Source of the DNA: Symsagittifera roscoffensis | Taxonomy: Eukaryota; Xenacoelomorpha; Acoela; Convolutidae | Reading direction: 5' to 3' | NCBI RefSeq assembly: GCF_963678635.1 | Contig: NC_087067.1 | Location: 60,810,594-60,874,593, forward strand | Length of the DNA stretch: 64,000 nt | In this document: positions 1 through 11,558 of the stretch, piece by piece | Layout of the letters: every line of letters begins with the position of its first letter | How positions within the stretch are numbered: the stretch's first letter is position 1 | The notes under the pieces: generated by a model | What the model was told of the DNA's origin: nothing | The model's database searches: none | Seen by the model: the letters and a program-made list of their open reading frames with translations, nothing else | Translations under genes and position numbers: made by a program

Positions 1-2
1 AT

Positions 3-1868
3 ATGTTTAAACTTGGAGGTACTCTTCCAAATCTGGCAAATGTTTTTCTTCACAAATCAACCAATGAAAAATTCTACCCTTTTTGCGAAAGTGATAGAGA
101 TTTGTGCGAGAAAATTAGAGAGGATATGACGGGTGGACCATCAATTGTGTTTACTCGAAAAGCTGTTGTGGATGAAACTTTTATCCGGGATTCATCAAAT
201 GTCTGCAAATCAATTGTTGGAATTGATGCGAGCCAGCTCTATCCCTATTCAATGTGTCAAAACATGCCAACAGGATTGTACACAAGATGGGAGTTTGATT
301 CCGATATGCAAAAATTCAAAGCTAGACATAACCCATCTCGCAATTTTGAGAACATGGTCATGTCTTACTACCAAGAAACCAGACCAGAATGAAGAATTGA
401 GAGCTTCAACACATCTGGAAATCCAAAGAAAATTGACTGTTTCAATGTTATGGATATTGCAATCACTGCAAAACAGTGTTTGAAGCAATGGGATGCTATT
501 ACCATTTTTGTCCTTGCCAGGAGTCTCGTCCCTCACTTAGCGATGAAGATATTGAGAGAGGAAACAAAAGGAGAGAGATGGATGACTTGAGACGTGAATA
601 TATTCGCGAAAAAGGATACAAAATTGAAGGGATGTGGGAATGTGAGTAGTGGCAAAAATAAGAGATGGATCTCTTTATGGCTATTTTCAGTGCGACTTAG
701 TTGTTGCGACTTAGACGAACTGAAATCAAAATTTTCTAAATTTCCTCCAATTTTTAAAAACACTGATGTTGGAAGAAATGACATTGGGGAATATATGCAA
801 AATTATGCTATTGAAAATGATCTTCTGAAGCATCCCCAGCGTATGCTAATATGTAGTTTTAAACTAGAAAATGGTTCCATCATTACTCCTCTTTTCAATT
901 TCTACATGGAACTTGGCTTACAGTGTACAAAAGTTTACCGCTTTGTACAGTATCTCCCTCGAAAAGGCTTCAACAAGTTTGTTCAGTCGGTTGTTGATGC
1001 TAGAAGGGAAGGAGATGAGAACCCTTTATCCGGTGTTGTTGCAGAGACTATGAACCTTTTAGGTAATCCATCCTACGGTTACCAGATAATGGACAGATCG
1101 AGACATACGATCACAAAGTATTTGAATGATGAGAAAACACACAAGGCAATTAATGAACCTCTCTTCAAACGATTGAACACTGTTCAGAAAGACTTGTACG
1201 ATATTGAGTTACTAAAGTCAACAATTGAGCACAAAGAACCCATAACAGTCGGATTTTTCATTCTGCAGTATGCAAAGCTGAGAATGCTTGAGCTTTACTA
1301 CAATTTTTTTGACAAATTTTGTGATGTAAATAAGTTCGAGGAATTAGAAATGGACACGAACTCGCTGTATTTAGCTCTTGCTGAGGAAAATTTGTATGAT
1401 TGTATTCGTCCGGAGAAAAAAGGTGACTGGGAAAAATTGAGAGAAAAAGATTGCAGAGATTCATTCAGAGCAGATTCAAAAACAAACTTTTTTCCACGAA
1501 CTTGTTGTAGCGTTCACAAGAAGCACGATAAACGAGAGCCTGGTCTGTTCAAAGAAGAATTTAGATGTACGGAGATGCTATATTTATGCAGCAAGACTTA
1601 TTGTTGCTATGACAACAAATCAGACAAAATGAAGTTTAGCAGCAAAGGATTGAATAAAAGAATTCTAGAGGAATCCGGTGATGGACCTATGGAAAAATAC
1701 AGGAAAGTACTCGAGGAAGCAATCAACTTGACTTCAACAAACAGAGGATTTAGAACCATTAATCATATGGTTGCTACATACGAGCAAACAAAGAAGGGAT
1801 TGAGCTACTTTTACCCTAAAAGACAAGTTCAGGACGACGGAATACACACAAAACCTTTGAACTTGTAA
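3..1868 (+). pseudogene. Family B DNA polymerase of a selfish DNA element, C-terminal part, decayed
   Basis: This is the palm/thumb part of a protein-primed-type family B DNA polymerase, the class carried by Polinton/Maverick-like and related elements; it would copy the element's linear DNA. Motif A (D-A-S-Q-L-Y-P) is intact, with its Asp at 225-227. The frame then breaks: a TGA at 390-392, a shift near 455-465, a TAG near 648 and lost residues before the longest open stretch (594-1868). Motif B normally has Lys four residues before Asn-Ser-x-Tyr-Gly; here it reads N-L-L-G-N-P-S-Y-G, so the Lys is Asn (1053-1055) and the Ser is Pro. Motif C reads D-T-N-S instead of D-T-D-S (Asn codon AAC at 1359-1361). 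Two catalytic motifs and the frame are therefore lost. The N-terminal half lies left of the window. A different copy supplies the N-terminal half at 62867-64000. The family assignment is firm; the exact element class is inferred. Confidence 0.85.
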
Positions 1869-2165
1869 ATAACTGATGGTGTAATAGCATTCAATTCAGT
1901 ATTGATTAAGTAACTGTAAACTTGTGGTTAAATGATTATACGAAGCAGTGATTTATATACTTCATCTTTTGAGTTTAATTTTTTTCTTCAAAAAACATGA
2001 TTTTTTTCTCGAAGTTTCGTTAGGTTTCAATATGGCTTTTGGATAGCTTTCTTGTTGAATCAAACCTATAAAACAATAGCCAAAACATCTAAACCGTAGA
2101 AGCTAGCTAAGAAACGCAAGTATTGGCAAAATCGAGCTCAAAAAACTCGGTTGCCAAAATTTTTT

Positions 2166-2490
2166 TGAAACTTACCATCTGAAACTTTACTATCTTACCA
2201 TCTGAAACCTTACCATCTTAATACATAGGAAACCTATTCCCTATCTTAATACATAGGGAAATCTATTCCCTATTGAGTTCTGAATTACCTACAATGAATT
2301 TCTTATACATAGCGAAATCTACACATGAAAAATTCGGGCGCCGAAAAAAACTTACCATCTTACCATCTGAAACCTCGTATCTTAATACATTGGGAAATCT
2401 ATTCCCTATCTTAATACATTGTAGACTCTATACCCAACCTTAATACATAGCCTGCTGACCGGATGCTCTATTCCCTATCTTAATACATGG
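2166..2490. repeat. Imperfect minisatellite
   Basis: The stretch holds repeated variants of ATCTTAATACATAGGGAAAT followed by CTATTCCCT, mixed with CTTACCATCTGAAACC units. Units differ in length and are interrupted. It ends in a C-homopolymer near 2503-2515. No coding potential is visible. Confidence 0.6.
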
Positions 2491-2555
2491 GGGTCAGCAG
2501 GCACCCCCCCCCCCCCACTCTCCCTCACCCTTCTACTACTATCGTGCAACCTTTT

Positions 2556-2925
2556 AACCTTACTATTTGTTGCTAACTTTACTTTTGTTACTAAATTTTA
2601 GTGGTAGTTAATTTTACTTGTGAGTTAGTCTGGCCAATTGTTACATACCGAACTAAAGGCTAAAATTACTATTTGCTCCCGTCGGGTGACAACCTGGGGC
2701 TTTTCTTGTTTCAATGCCTCGCTAATTGATCCCGGTGTTTGCCTCGCTATCGCATCCGGATTAGTGACTATCTTACTATCTGTTGCTAAACTTTACTTTT
2801 GTTGCTAAATATTAGTGGTTGCTAATGTTACTTTGAGTTAATACTACTTACTCCCGTCGGGTGACAACCTGGGGCCTTTCTTGTTTCGTTGCCTTGCTAA
2901 TTCATCCCGGTGCTTGATCGCACTA
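2556..2925. repeat. Two direct repeats, offset 175 bp
   Basis: CTCCCGTCGGGTGACAACCT starts at 2676 and again at 2851. The surrounding words (TTGCTAA..TTTACTTTTGTTRCTAAAT, TTTCTTGTTTC..TGCC) also recur at the same offset, so about 170 bp is duplicated in tandem with moderate divergence. No gene is seen here. Confidence 0.65.
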
Positions 2926-2954
2926 CTTGTTAGCGAAAAATATATGAACTGATT

Positions 2955-3300
2955 CAAGTGAATTTTCGCGGAGAATGTCAAAAAGGGATATCATCGTGCG
3001 AACTTTTAATCTGTGAGTTTAATAACTACGCTTACGTTTATTATTAATACCTGCCAAAAGCGCAACGCCTTTTGGAACAGCTGACGTTGGTCATTAATCT
3101 TTTGAATGAAATCTCTTTAACTTAACCGATTCTTAATTCAACCTTTTACTCTGTCTATTACCAAGCGTGCATTACCACGTCGTCTTTTAATCTAGTCTTA
3201 GATAAAAGTTTACTACCTAAGTAGAGATCATAACCTGACCCGTCTTAAACTAGTCTTAGTTTAACTTAACCTTTTCAATTGTCAACCTCTATCTTAACCT
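2955..3300 (+). repeat. Left arm of a diverged long inverted repeat
   Basis: Ordered blocks AATTTTCGCGG, CCTGCCAAAAGCGCAACG, AATTCAACCTTTT, CGTCTTTTA and TAGTCTTAGATAAAAG reappear in reverse complement at 5835-6155. The pair could be the long terminal inverted repeats of an old ~3.2 kb element, or two oppositely oriented copies of one repeat. No intact gene lies between them. Confidence 0.5.
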
Positions 3301-3564
3301 AACTTTTTAACACTTTGATGATAAACCATGTAAGTTTTCAGCCATAACTGAAAAATATACTCTCGAAGCCTGTAAATGACGTCTGATTAAAATATGCTAG
3401 AAGAAAATGAAACTTAGAAAAGAAATATTTTTTGAAGATTTTTTGAAAACATCAGCCCACACGCTATGTAAAGAACCAAGTTATATGTTTCGCATTAAGC
3501 AATGTATTAAAGAGACCAAGTAGCATGCCTCGATTTAGTTTGGAACGCTATTGAGGATAATTAT

Positions 3565-3740
3565 CCCAATTGGCAATTTTTAAACCCCACAAACTAACGA
3601 AAAATAATCTTATGTCAACAATACCTTTTGAATCACAAAGAAAATTCCGTCAAAAATGGCTAGTTATAAAGTCGAGACAGGTCTGGAGAAAAAAACACCC
3701 CGAGCACAAATAATCCGTCACTTTGCGTGTAAAATGAAAT
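3565..3740 (-). repeat. Fragment of the 0.53 kb hairpin-ended repeat, antisense
   Basis: It carries the family words CCGTCAAAAATGGCTAGTTA and CCCCGAGCACAAATA in reverse orientation, matching the first third of the repeat defined at 43181-43707. It is diverged and truncated. Confidence 0.6.
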
Positions 3741-4442
3741 CGAGGGAAAATTCCGATGATCTATGATCCGTGCTAGAAAAGCAATTAAAAATTTAATCAG
3801 CTTAGCAAAACATTTTATCTGTTTGTTTTAATTAATGTCTGTTTTTGGAGTGGAAACGCGATATTTCAGAATTGGTTGGCAAGCTATATGAAACAAAACT
3901 GATTTTTAAAAATTTAAAAACACTCTTTGTTGTATACTTTAAGACACATGGTGTAAAATGGACTGCTTACGTATTACACAAAATTAGGAATTTTCTGTTG
4001 ATTGTCTACAAATTACTTGAGGCCACAGATTGATCATGTTCCCTTAAAAAATTGTTATGGAAGAATTACGAATGAGAGCATGACAAGCTCGTAGTACCTT
4101 TGCTATCTTTTGGGAACTAATTGAATTTTTTAAAAATTGATAAATTGATTAGATAAATTATATATAAAAATTTTCCAACTCTGAGGCCCTTCTCGAGTTA
4201 GTTTTCATAGATTTAGACCCACTGGTAGTTATCTAATATAGTACTTTCCATCACTTTGCACTGTCCGCTTTTGTTAGTTCGTGGGACTGCAAATGTGAAC
4301 TGTAAAGGTTGTAATAAAACCGCTTCAAACGAGTTATTTGATTGCTATAAATCAACCTTTTTTCTCGAGAACATTTTATTGGCCCTGTTCGCACAAATTC
4401 GAAACTATATTCTACCAGTGATCATTATTCGCAAAGTTTGAA

Positions 4443-4700
4443 AGCTAGCAAATATTATATTTGAGATAATTAACAAGCGATATAAATCGTGCAATTAACT
4501 CTTAGGTGGCGGTTTAATCCGGCTCTTAAATTGTTTCAAATCTAATTGATGCATGCCAGTTGTGCTAAATATTACGTAACTATATGCTGAATATATAACT
4601 TTTTCCATTTGTTTTTCAAGTTTTTGAAAACTTCAAGTTTTTTTTTAATCGAACATTGCTTCATAGACGTTGAAGGGCAGTCGGAACCTTCAAGGAATCA
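4443..4700 (+). repeat. Diverged fragment of the 0.53 kb hairpin-ended repeat
   Basis: The order of GATAATTAACAAGCGATATA, GGTTTAATCCGGCTCTTAAA and GGGCAGTCGGAACCTTCA follows the middle and end of the family consensus, but the sequence is old. The rest of 3741-5098 shows nothing beyond short unsupported ORFs and an (AC) run near 4787. Confidence 0.4.
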
Positions 4701-5110
4701 TCCTCAGACAAGCATTCATGTCTTTGTTAAGATCTGAATGATGATGCACGAAACAAAAACTGCCCGTGCAGTTCCCTCAAACGAGCACACACACACAGGA
4801 ACACAATCAGCGATTCCATAAGTACTACACACTCGAACTAAATCTAATTACATTGAACAGTTCTCTAACTCTCAACTGCACACCGCGCCCAATATCCCTA
4901 TCCGATCTTAATTTAAACCGCAAGGTCCGCTGCAGCCTCGCAGAACTTCGCTCCCTCTCTTGAATATAAACATTTAGACTCGACCAAACTATCCCAGACG
5001 ACTGCTCTAAGTGTTTCAAATCCCCCTTAACATCAACAATCGTTTTTCCAGTCCCTCAAACTCCACCCACTGAGTACTATCTCCCTTCAGACCAGTGCCG
5101 TCGAAACAGC

Positions 5111-5148
5111 TAATTTTCTCGTGCTGAATTCCGCACGAGGAAATTAGC
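5111..5148. repeat. Perfect-arm hairpin around a GAATTC core
   Basis: GCTAATTTTCTCGTGC and GCACGAGGAAATTAGC flank TGAATTCC and would form a ~15 bp stem. A TATA-like GGCTATAAAAAC follows at about 5220. No gene can be assigned to it. Its centre resembles a cloning-adaptor dimer (see findings). Confidence 0.5.
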
Positions 5149-5834
5149 ACATCAAGCACATCTCAAGCACATCAGTTGGGCCTGATGGCCAGTGTCCACC
5201 CAACATTGACTCATAGCCTCGGCTATAAAAACAAACCTGCCACTTGTGGTTCCCAGCCATGCGGGAAAAGCTAGATTCATGCATCACTTGCTATTAAATC
5301 AGATTCCCGTTTGACGGCTTGGTGTTTCACCGAAACAGGCACCGACACCAGAAACATGGGTGGACCCAGTTACTGCAATCGGGGGCCCTTCTCTGCCAAT
5401 TGACGCGTGGAAACCAAAACATAGTAAACAGACAGTTGAAAAATTATCAATGGAATCAAGTAAACAGAAAAAAATTACGTGATGTGGTTTTCGAAAAAAT
5501 CACAGTAGACGTGGTTTTCAAAAACATAGCCAATCAAAGATATGAATCAGAGTTATGAACGCAAGTAAACAAAAAACACTGACTTTTTCTTGAAAAAATC
5601 TTATCTTTAGAAAGCCTAAGAAAAGTTTACACTTCAGGCTATTTGAATTCTGGAAGAATTTATGATTGGCGCTTTTTTAATAACAAAATCCAACTCGAGA
5701 AAACTGGATCAATAGGTAAAGATTTTATTCCGCTGGGAAATCTTAAAAAAATTCCACTTTCGAAACTAGAAATCTTTCGAGTTTTTTTTGCGCCTTTTCC
5801 GCGTTCGTATTTGGAGTGCTATTTACGTCACGTT

Positions 5835-6155
5835 ATTGTTTAAGAGTGGATAACTTAAACTAAGACTATATTAGGACAAAGATTGAATAAGATTCCTACA
5901 AGTAATTGTAGGCTTTTATCTAAGACTAAATAAAAGACGGTGGGTTCTATCTAAAGTAAAAGATGTTTAAAAAGGTTGAATTAGTTGTCTGATCATTGGT
6001 TGCTTATCACATGGATAATGCCAAATTCTAAATCTACTAAAAGCCGTTGCGCTTTTGGCAGGTGTATTTAAATTAATGTGGAAAGGTCATCGATCAATAA
6101 AGCTCAGAGGTTAAACGGTTTAAAAAATAAGTTGCACATTTTACATTCCCCGCGA
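5835..6155 (-). repeat. Right arm of a diverged long inverted repeat
   Basis: Read on the minus strand it gives the same block order as 2955-3300, with CCTGCCAAAAGCGCAACG the best conserved block. Identity is patchy, so the event is old. Confidence 0.5.
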
Positions 6156-6218
6156 AAATTTATCTATAACGTAATACTAATACTTTCGCCATGCAAAAGA
6201 AGTGTTTAGGCACTGGGG

Positions 6219-6560
6219 TGAATGAGCGGGAAGGCTGGTCGGGCGAGACCCCACAAACGGGCCCGAAGGGCAAGAAGAGCAGTAATATAAAAAGACAGCG
6301 TGGGCCATAATGACATGTTTCATAGTAGCGAAAATTTAATGAGCGGTAGGCTGGTTGAATGAGCGGGTATGCTGGTCGGGCAAGACCCCACAAGCGGGCC
6401 CGATGGGCAAGAGGATAGTAATTTGGACAAGAGCACCGTGAACCATGATAGAATGTTTCGTAATAGCGGAAATTTTAACTATAGCCCGGTTAAATTCACT
6501 ACGCAAAATAATTGTTTTGGCGCTGGATTAAATGAAACGGTAGGTTGGTCAGGGTAACAT
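6219..6560. repeat. GC-richer tandem repeat, period 137 bp
   Basis: TGAATGAGCGGG..GGCTGGTCGGGC starts at 6219 and 6356, with a third degraded unit (AATGAAACGGTAGGTTGGTCAGGG) near 6530. It stands out from the surrounding AT-rich DNA by its GACCCCACAAVCGGGCCCGA core. Short ORFs on both strands here are by-products. Confidence 0.65.
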
Positions 6561-6756
6561 CTATATTTTTGCATTCTATAATTTTACATGTTGCGAGCTT
6601 GCCAGCAGAGGGTAGGATTTTAACGAAATTAGATCCGGTTATCGCAGAGAAGCGGCGACGCGCGTAGCGCGCTCACCAGCGACCTTAAACCAAGAGCTTA
6701 AAATGGTCGGCTTAGTAATTTTGGCCATTTGATTTTTTTTGACGCGATTGATTTTT

Positions 6757-7275
6757 GTCCCGACTTAGTAACGGAATATTTGTGCTCGGGGTGGGTTTTT
6801 TTTCGGACAAATTTCGATTTTTTAACTAGCCATTTTTGACGATATTTTTTTATCATTGAAAAGGTTTTGTTGTCCTGAGCTTAAATTTGAAAAGATATTT
6901 CACCTGTGATCATTTTTCCTAAAGTTATGAGGGTTTGAAGATTGCCATTTTGACCAATTTGGGACAATTAATGCGCGATATAATTCGCGCTATTGACGTG
7001 TAAGCTGAGATTTAATCCGTCTTATAAATCGTTCTAAATTGGTTGAATGAAGCTTATTTGCCATAATTGTTTTGTTTTAAGGAACGAAATCTATCTTTTT
7101 GTACTTTATATGGCGTGGGGGGATGATTTTCATTTAAAAAATTCAAATTTTAGAAAAAAAATATTTCGTTTTATTTTATTTCCTTAATTTTCTTAAATAT
7201 TTTTACTGCTGCTCCATAAACTTTAAGAGGCAGTCGGAACATTCAGGGCTTCGCCCTGATACGAGCAGTCTTGTT
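6757..7275 (+). repeat. 0.53 kb hairpin-ended repeat, copy with damaged 5' hairpin
   Basis: It runs from GTCCCGACTTAGTAACGGAA to GATACGAGCAGTCTTGTT. The family's 5' hairpin arm is lost, while the 3' hairpin CAGGGCTTCGCCCTG is intact. See 43181-43707 for the reference copy. Confidence 0.8.
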
Positions 7276-7319
7276 CATTTTGGTGCTGGTGAATACCCAT
7301 CGGTTGATCCAATTTCCAT

Positions 7320-7790
7320 TTTTATATCAAGTTAACATCCAACATAGTTGAGCTTTAGTGATCTACTTAACAATTATCCCCCTTTTAAGAAAGAGGGCAA
7401 TTGCTAAGTAGATTAATATAATGCATTTTCGACCAATCAGAGTGCAGCAAAATTATAAGTCTCAATACATAGCTCTAGCGCTAGCTTACTGCTTTTATTA
7501 ATAGGAGTGGCAATTCTCAAATAGGTGCCAAAGGGAGGGCAATTGTTAAGTAGGATCAAGTTAACAGCCCCCCCCCCTCAAATAGACCAAGTTAACAACC
7601 TCCACCCCAGCGTTCATTTTAATTTAAATCTACTTAGCGCTGCATGTAAAACTGGTCTATTCTGATTGGCTGAAAACTCGAAACAGAACCAAGCTAACAT
7701 CCTGCCCCCTAAACGGATTTGGGGGGGGGGGGGAGGGGGGAGGATTTTAACTTGGTCCGTTAAGTAGATCCGAGCTTTAGTTTGATTAGC
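7320..7790. repeat. Low-complexity block with opposed C and G runs
   Basis: The words AAGTTAACA, GATCTACTTAACAATT and their reverse complements (TTAACTTGGTCCGTTAAGTAGATC) flank C-run (near 7570) and G-run (7722-7740) tracts, which looks like a degraded inverted-repeat element. No coding potential is seen. 7791-8029 shows nothing recognisable. Confidence 0.35.
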
Positions 7791-8029
7791 AATGCAATAA
7801 TGATAGTTTTGGTTGATTGTTTTTGGCATTTATCATAAACATACTGCTCATAGTCCTGATTCTACCTTGAGTAAAAAAGGACCAAGATTGCGCTCTTTGG
7901 CCTCATGGTCGGCTGAGCAAAGTTGATCTTTGGTCTACAAAATTGTCAGCGAGTTTGTCCCTCTGTTGATTTTGCTTATGACCGGGCGGGGAAAGAAGGC
8001 AACTAAGCAAAAGCGCTCAGCAGCAGGTT

Positions 8030-8195
8030 TATTCATTGTCATAAATAACGCTTATTATGGACTAAGCTAGCCTAAGATTTTGAAAAGAAACGTTTTACAG
8101 ATGAAAAAATAAGGATTTGAGGTGCTTGTAAAGTTTAATTTTCGGCCTGAAGCATTTTCGGCTTGAAGTCCCGTCGGCTTGTTGTCCTAGACCCA
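8030..8195 (+). repeat. 3' fragment of the Mutator-type element family
   Basis: AACGCTTATTATGGACTAAG through CGGCTTGTTGTCCTAGACCC matches the right end of the elements at 42952-43936 and 44177-44631. The left end is missing. It abuts a 'CGGCACTGTTGAACGCCCC'-ended repeat (8196-8403) that recurs inverted at 12955-13160. Confidence 0.6.
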
Positions 8196-8875
8196 AAGAT
8201 TTTGAGAGAGAAAATTTGCAATTTAGACGTTTTTGCGCCAAAAGACTTGTTTAATTTGCAGTTGCAGACATTTTGGCGCCAAAATTGGAGCGATTTTCTT
8301 TGTTTCAGTAATTTCCCGCTCTTTAGAAAATGCATGTAAATTATTATGAAACTTTCCCGCCTTTTTCGCACTGTTGTACTTCGGCACTGTTGAACGCCCC
8401 CCTAGACTTCATCATCAGCCGCCGTCTTTTATTTCACTTTTCATAATTCTTCATTCCTGCCTTGGTGTAGTAGAAAGAGCCTGGATTTTTAATTTATTCT
8501 TTTCGAGGCAAGTTTCTCTGATTCATCGCCATCTTTTATTTCACTTTTTGCTTGTTTTTTTTTACCGTTATGCCTTTTTCGCTGATAGTTATCCCAGTTT
8601 TGCATAAAGCAGCTTTGATTAACTCACTTTGCTAAATTATTGAACAACAAAAGTATTTGAAACAAAAATACTAAACTGTTAATCGATCGCTGGTTTTTTC
8701 AGCAAAAAAATGCTTTATTTATCAAAACTGCGATCTTAGACAACTCTCGTAGCGTGATACTGATCCCATAAATTATACGATAATGCTATAAAGTTTTCAA
8801 AATTTATCTCAAATTTGCAAGAAAATTTTGTCAAAAGTTTTACTCACCTGAAACCTAGTTTCAAAATTTGTCAAA

Positions 8876-9032
8876 ATGTTGGCGAATCTTCATCAAAGAT
8901 TGGCGGAGATTGCGGCCCATCAGCAAAGTCTTCAGAGCGAAATCGGAACCCATCATCACGTGATCAATCCCCCACCTTCACGTCCCCATCGCCATCATCA
9001 ACAACAACAATCACATCATGATCATCATCATC

Positions 9033-9066
<34 letters not shown>

Positions 9067-9169
9067 GCAGCTGGCAGCAAGTATGGGCCATCCACATGGT
9101 CCGAATAACAACTACGAACCTGTTACAGAGCAGAAACTAGATACGGCCATGAATCTCGTCAGGAAAACG
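8876..9169 (+). CDS. Exon 1 of inferred C2H2 zinc-finger gene (Gln/His-rich N-terminus)
   Basis: It opens at ATG 8876 in the context GTCAAAATG and encodes 98 residues. A short helix-prone N-terminus with LHQRLAEIAAHQQSLQ-type heptads is followed by a Pro/His stretch and 13 consecutive Gln codons (9032-9070, mostly CAA). It ends in a segment resembling an amphipathic helix (KLDTAMNLVRKT). The frame ends at a donor AAAACG|GTAAAA, phase 0. This phase fits the phase-0 acceptor at 39444, which is the main reason for linking it to the downstream exons. High GC and a non-random frame support coding. No family is recognised from this exon alone, and small extra exons between 9170 and 39443 cannot be excluded. 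Confidence 0.65.
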
Positions 9170-9722
9170 GTAAAAAGACTCTAATATAGCTCTAATATAG
9201 ATACAAATATGATTGATAACGGTAGTTCCGGTCAGCAGTCAGCACTCGCCCGAAAATTGAAATTCGGTTGTTTTCTATTCTCCAAAACGTCGGGGTCCAC
9301 TCACCCGAAGGTTGATAATTGATTTCGGGTCGTTTCGGTTATACCCTCAAAATCATGAAAAACTGAAGTGAGAATTTTTATAATATAATTGGGACAATGT
9401 TAATAATAAATGCATGATATTATTTTGTGACCGGTAAAAACGAACCATTTTAGCCAATATTTGTCAGTTTTCTGCGCATATGTTTCTTTAGAAGGATGCC
9501 AAATTGTAGTTAAATTTGCGCGCTTCGCCATTTTTTAGCTTGATTAAATGCTCGTGAATCAGGCCTGCATTTTAAAATAAAATCAATCCAATTTTGTTAG
9601 AAAAATTTTCATGAAAAGACACGCGAGTTCACTTTAGCAATGAGTAAAGGTTAAACAGCTTGTTATGTAAACAAAAGCACTAATTAACCGCTTGAGTGAT
9701 GAGAAAAAGCCAAACAACTGTT

Positions 9723-10661
9723 ATACCGGGATGACCGAAACTTCTTATCATACAATTCCCATATATGAGAAACTTCTTGTCATACAATTCCATACAATGC
9801 CATACGTACAGAACATTGTATGAAATCTCTATGATAAACATTTTTGCATAAATGGAAATTGTATGATAGGTGTTTTTCCATAAACCAAAAAGCTTGATTT
9901 TTTCTTTCTAAATTTATTTCTGAAAAATTTTTGGTTATGTTTGCAGCCGAATACAAGTAAAAAAGACCTTGGTTACTAAAATAAAAGCACCAAAGGTTGG
10001 ACGGTCTTTGTATTTTCAATGCATAGAAAACGACCTGAGTTCGGCTGTCTTTCACAATTTATATAACAAAAGCAACAAACTTTTAGTTTTTGGCAAAATT
10101 TTTTAATGGTGATTATTTTAATTTTTTGAATTTTCAAATTATCAGACATTCATCAAGGCATTTGCAAACACCCCATACAAAGGAAATAGGAATTTTCAGC
10201 GTTTTTGAAGAAAAAAAATTAAGTCAAAAGAAAATAAAAGCCAATATTATCGTAACCAGGACTACGTTATGCACACAAAAAATTAAATTTTGCATGCAAA
10301 AAAATTTTTTTTGAAAAATGTTTGTTTGCGTACAAAATTCGATTTGCGGTTGAAAAAAAAAAACTAAAAGTTTTTGGGTCAAATTTTCAAAATTACTTAA
10401 AAATTTTTGTGTCGCCATCAACAAAATGCCAGTCATACAATTTCCATATATGGGAATTGTATGATAAGCATTTTTTTCAAAAAACAAAAACCTCGGTTTT
10501 TTTTACCAGACTGTTTTATTAGAATCAGTTTATAATAATAGAAATAAGTTTATATTTTTTTTCAACCATTTTTAGAAATTGTATGACAAGCATTTTTCCA
10601 CACACTTGATGTATGGAATTATATGATAAGCATTTTCGGTGTATGGAGGTCAACCTGGGAT
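9723..10661. mobile_element. Short inverted-repeat element with repeated TTATCATACAATTCC words
   Basis: The left end (ACCGGGATGACC..TTATCATACAATTCC) and right end (TATATGATAAGCA..GGTCAACCTGG) are imperfect inverted repeats. The word recurs internally at 9780-9800 and 10430-10465. No clear target duplication was found, so the boundaries are approximate. ORFs inside are AT-rich by-products. 9170-9722 shows nothing else supportable. Confidence 0.45.
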
Positions 10662-10698
10662 GTCATCAAATTTTCGAGTGTAAAAATCAGATGATAAG

Positions 10699-11558
10699 TA
10701 GGGTTATGCTGACTTACTTACTAGCAAGTAAGTTACTAGTAAATGTACTAGTAACTTACTAGTAAGCAAAATAAGTCTTATTACTAGTAAGTTGAACCAA
10801 AATGAAATTTTTGAAAAATGAGGCTCAATTATCAGTCGAAAGAGCAGAAAAACTTGTTTTCATTTTCTGCAACGCTGCTTCACTTGATAATATTTATCGG
10901 GGCCTAGGAAATTAGGCGATACGCAGATTAGACGGATGCTACAAAAACGAAATTAGACGGAATTTATGTTTTACAGATCTGGCATTTTAGACGAAAAAGC
11001 TATGAAAAGGAAAGGGCCAACAAAAATTTTTCTTAAAAGTCAAGTTTCACAAATACAAAAAGAACCTAAAATGTCAATACCTATCAAATCAATTAGTTCA
11101 AATGAACATCAAATGTCAAATCTTAATAATACAGGAGAGTTTTGAATTGAATAAATTATGCTTGATTGACTTCTAAAAATTTTGGCCACCGAAATTGAGC
11201 TGTTGTCTACAAACAATTTTATTTTTCTAACGCAATTCGATTGCAAACAAAGTTAATTTCTCTCACTTTCGTCTATTTTCTCACAATTGCAGTTTTGCAA
11301 AACAATCTAATTTCCTTTTAAGTACCTCCGTCTAATTTGCTTATCGTCTAACTTCTCAACCCTCATATTTATCATAATGATTATTTAGCGGATTTTGAGT
11401 TTGTGTAAAATGAATATTCTTCAAACTTGGTAGTTTCAAGCAGATTCTGAGTTTTTGAAACTTTCTAGTAAGTAAAAGTAACTTACTAGTAAAAAGTGGT
11501 AACTTACTAGTAACTAACTAGTAAACGAATTTTACTTACTAGTAACTGCACAACCCTA
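10699..11558. mobile_element. hAT-type non-autonomous element with 8 bp target duplication
   Basis: The termini TAGGGTTATGC and GCACAACCCTA are inverted, and the element is flanked by perfect ATGATAAG duplications (10691-10698 and 11559-11566). Subterminal regions are packed with the palindromic word ACTTACTAGTAAGT. An 8 bp duplication and short terminal inverted repeats are hallmarks of the hAT superfamily. No transposase is encoded. Confidence 0.85.
10898..11364. mobile_element. Second hAT-type element nested in the first
   Basis: It is flanked by ATATTTAT direct repeats (10890-10897, 11365-11372). Subterminal inverted repeats carry GATTAGACGG-type words (GCAGATTAGACGGA left, CCGTCTAATTTGC right). 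It lies wholly inside 10699-11558, so it is the younger insertion. Confidence 0.75.
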
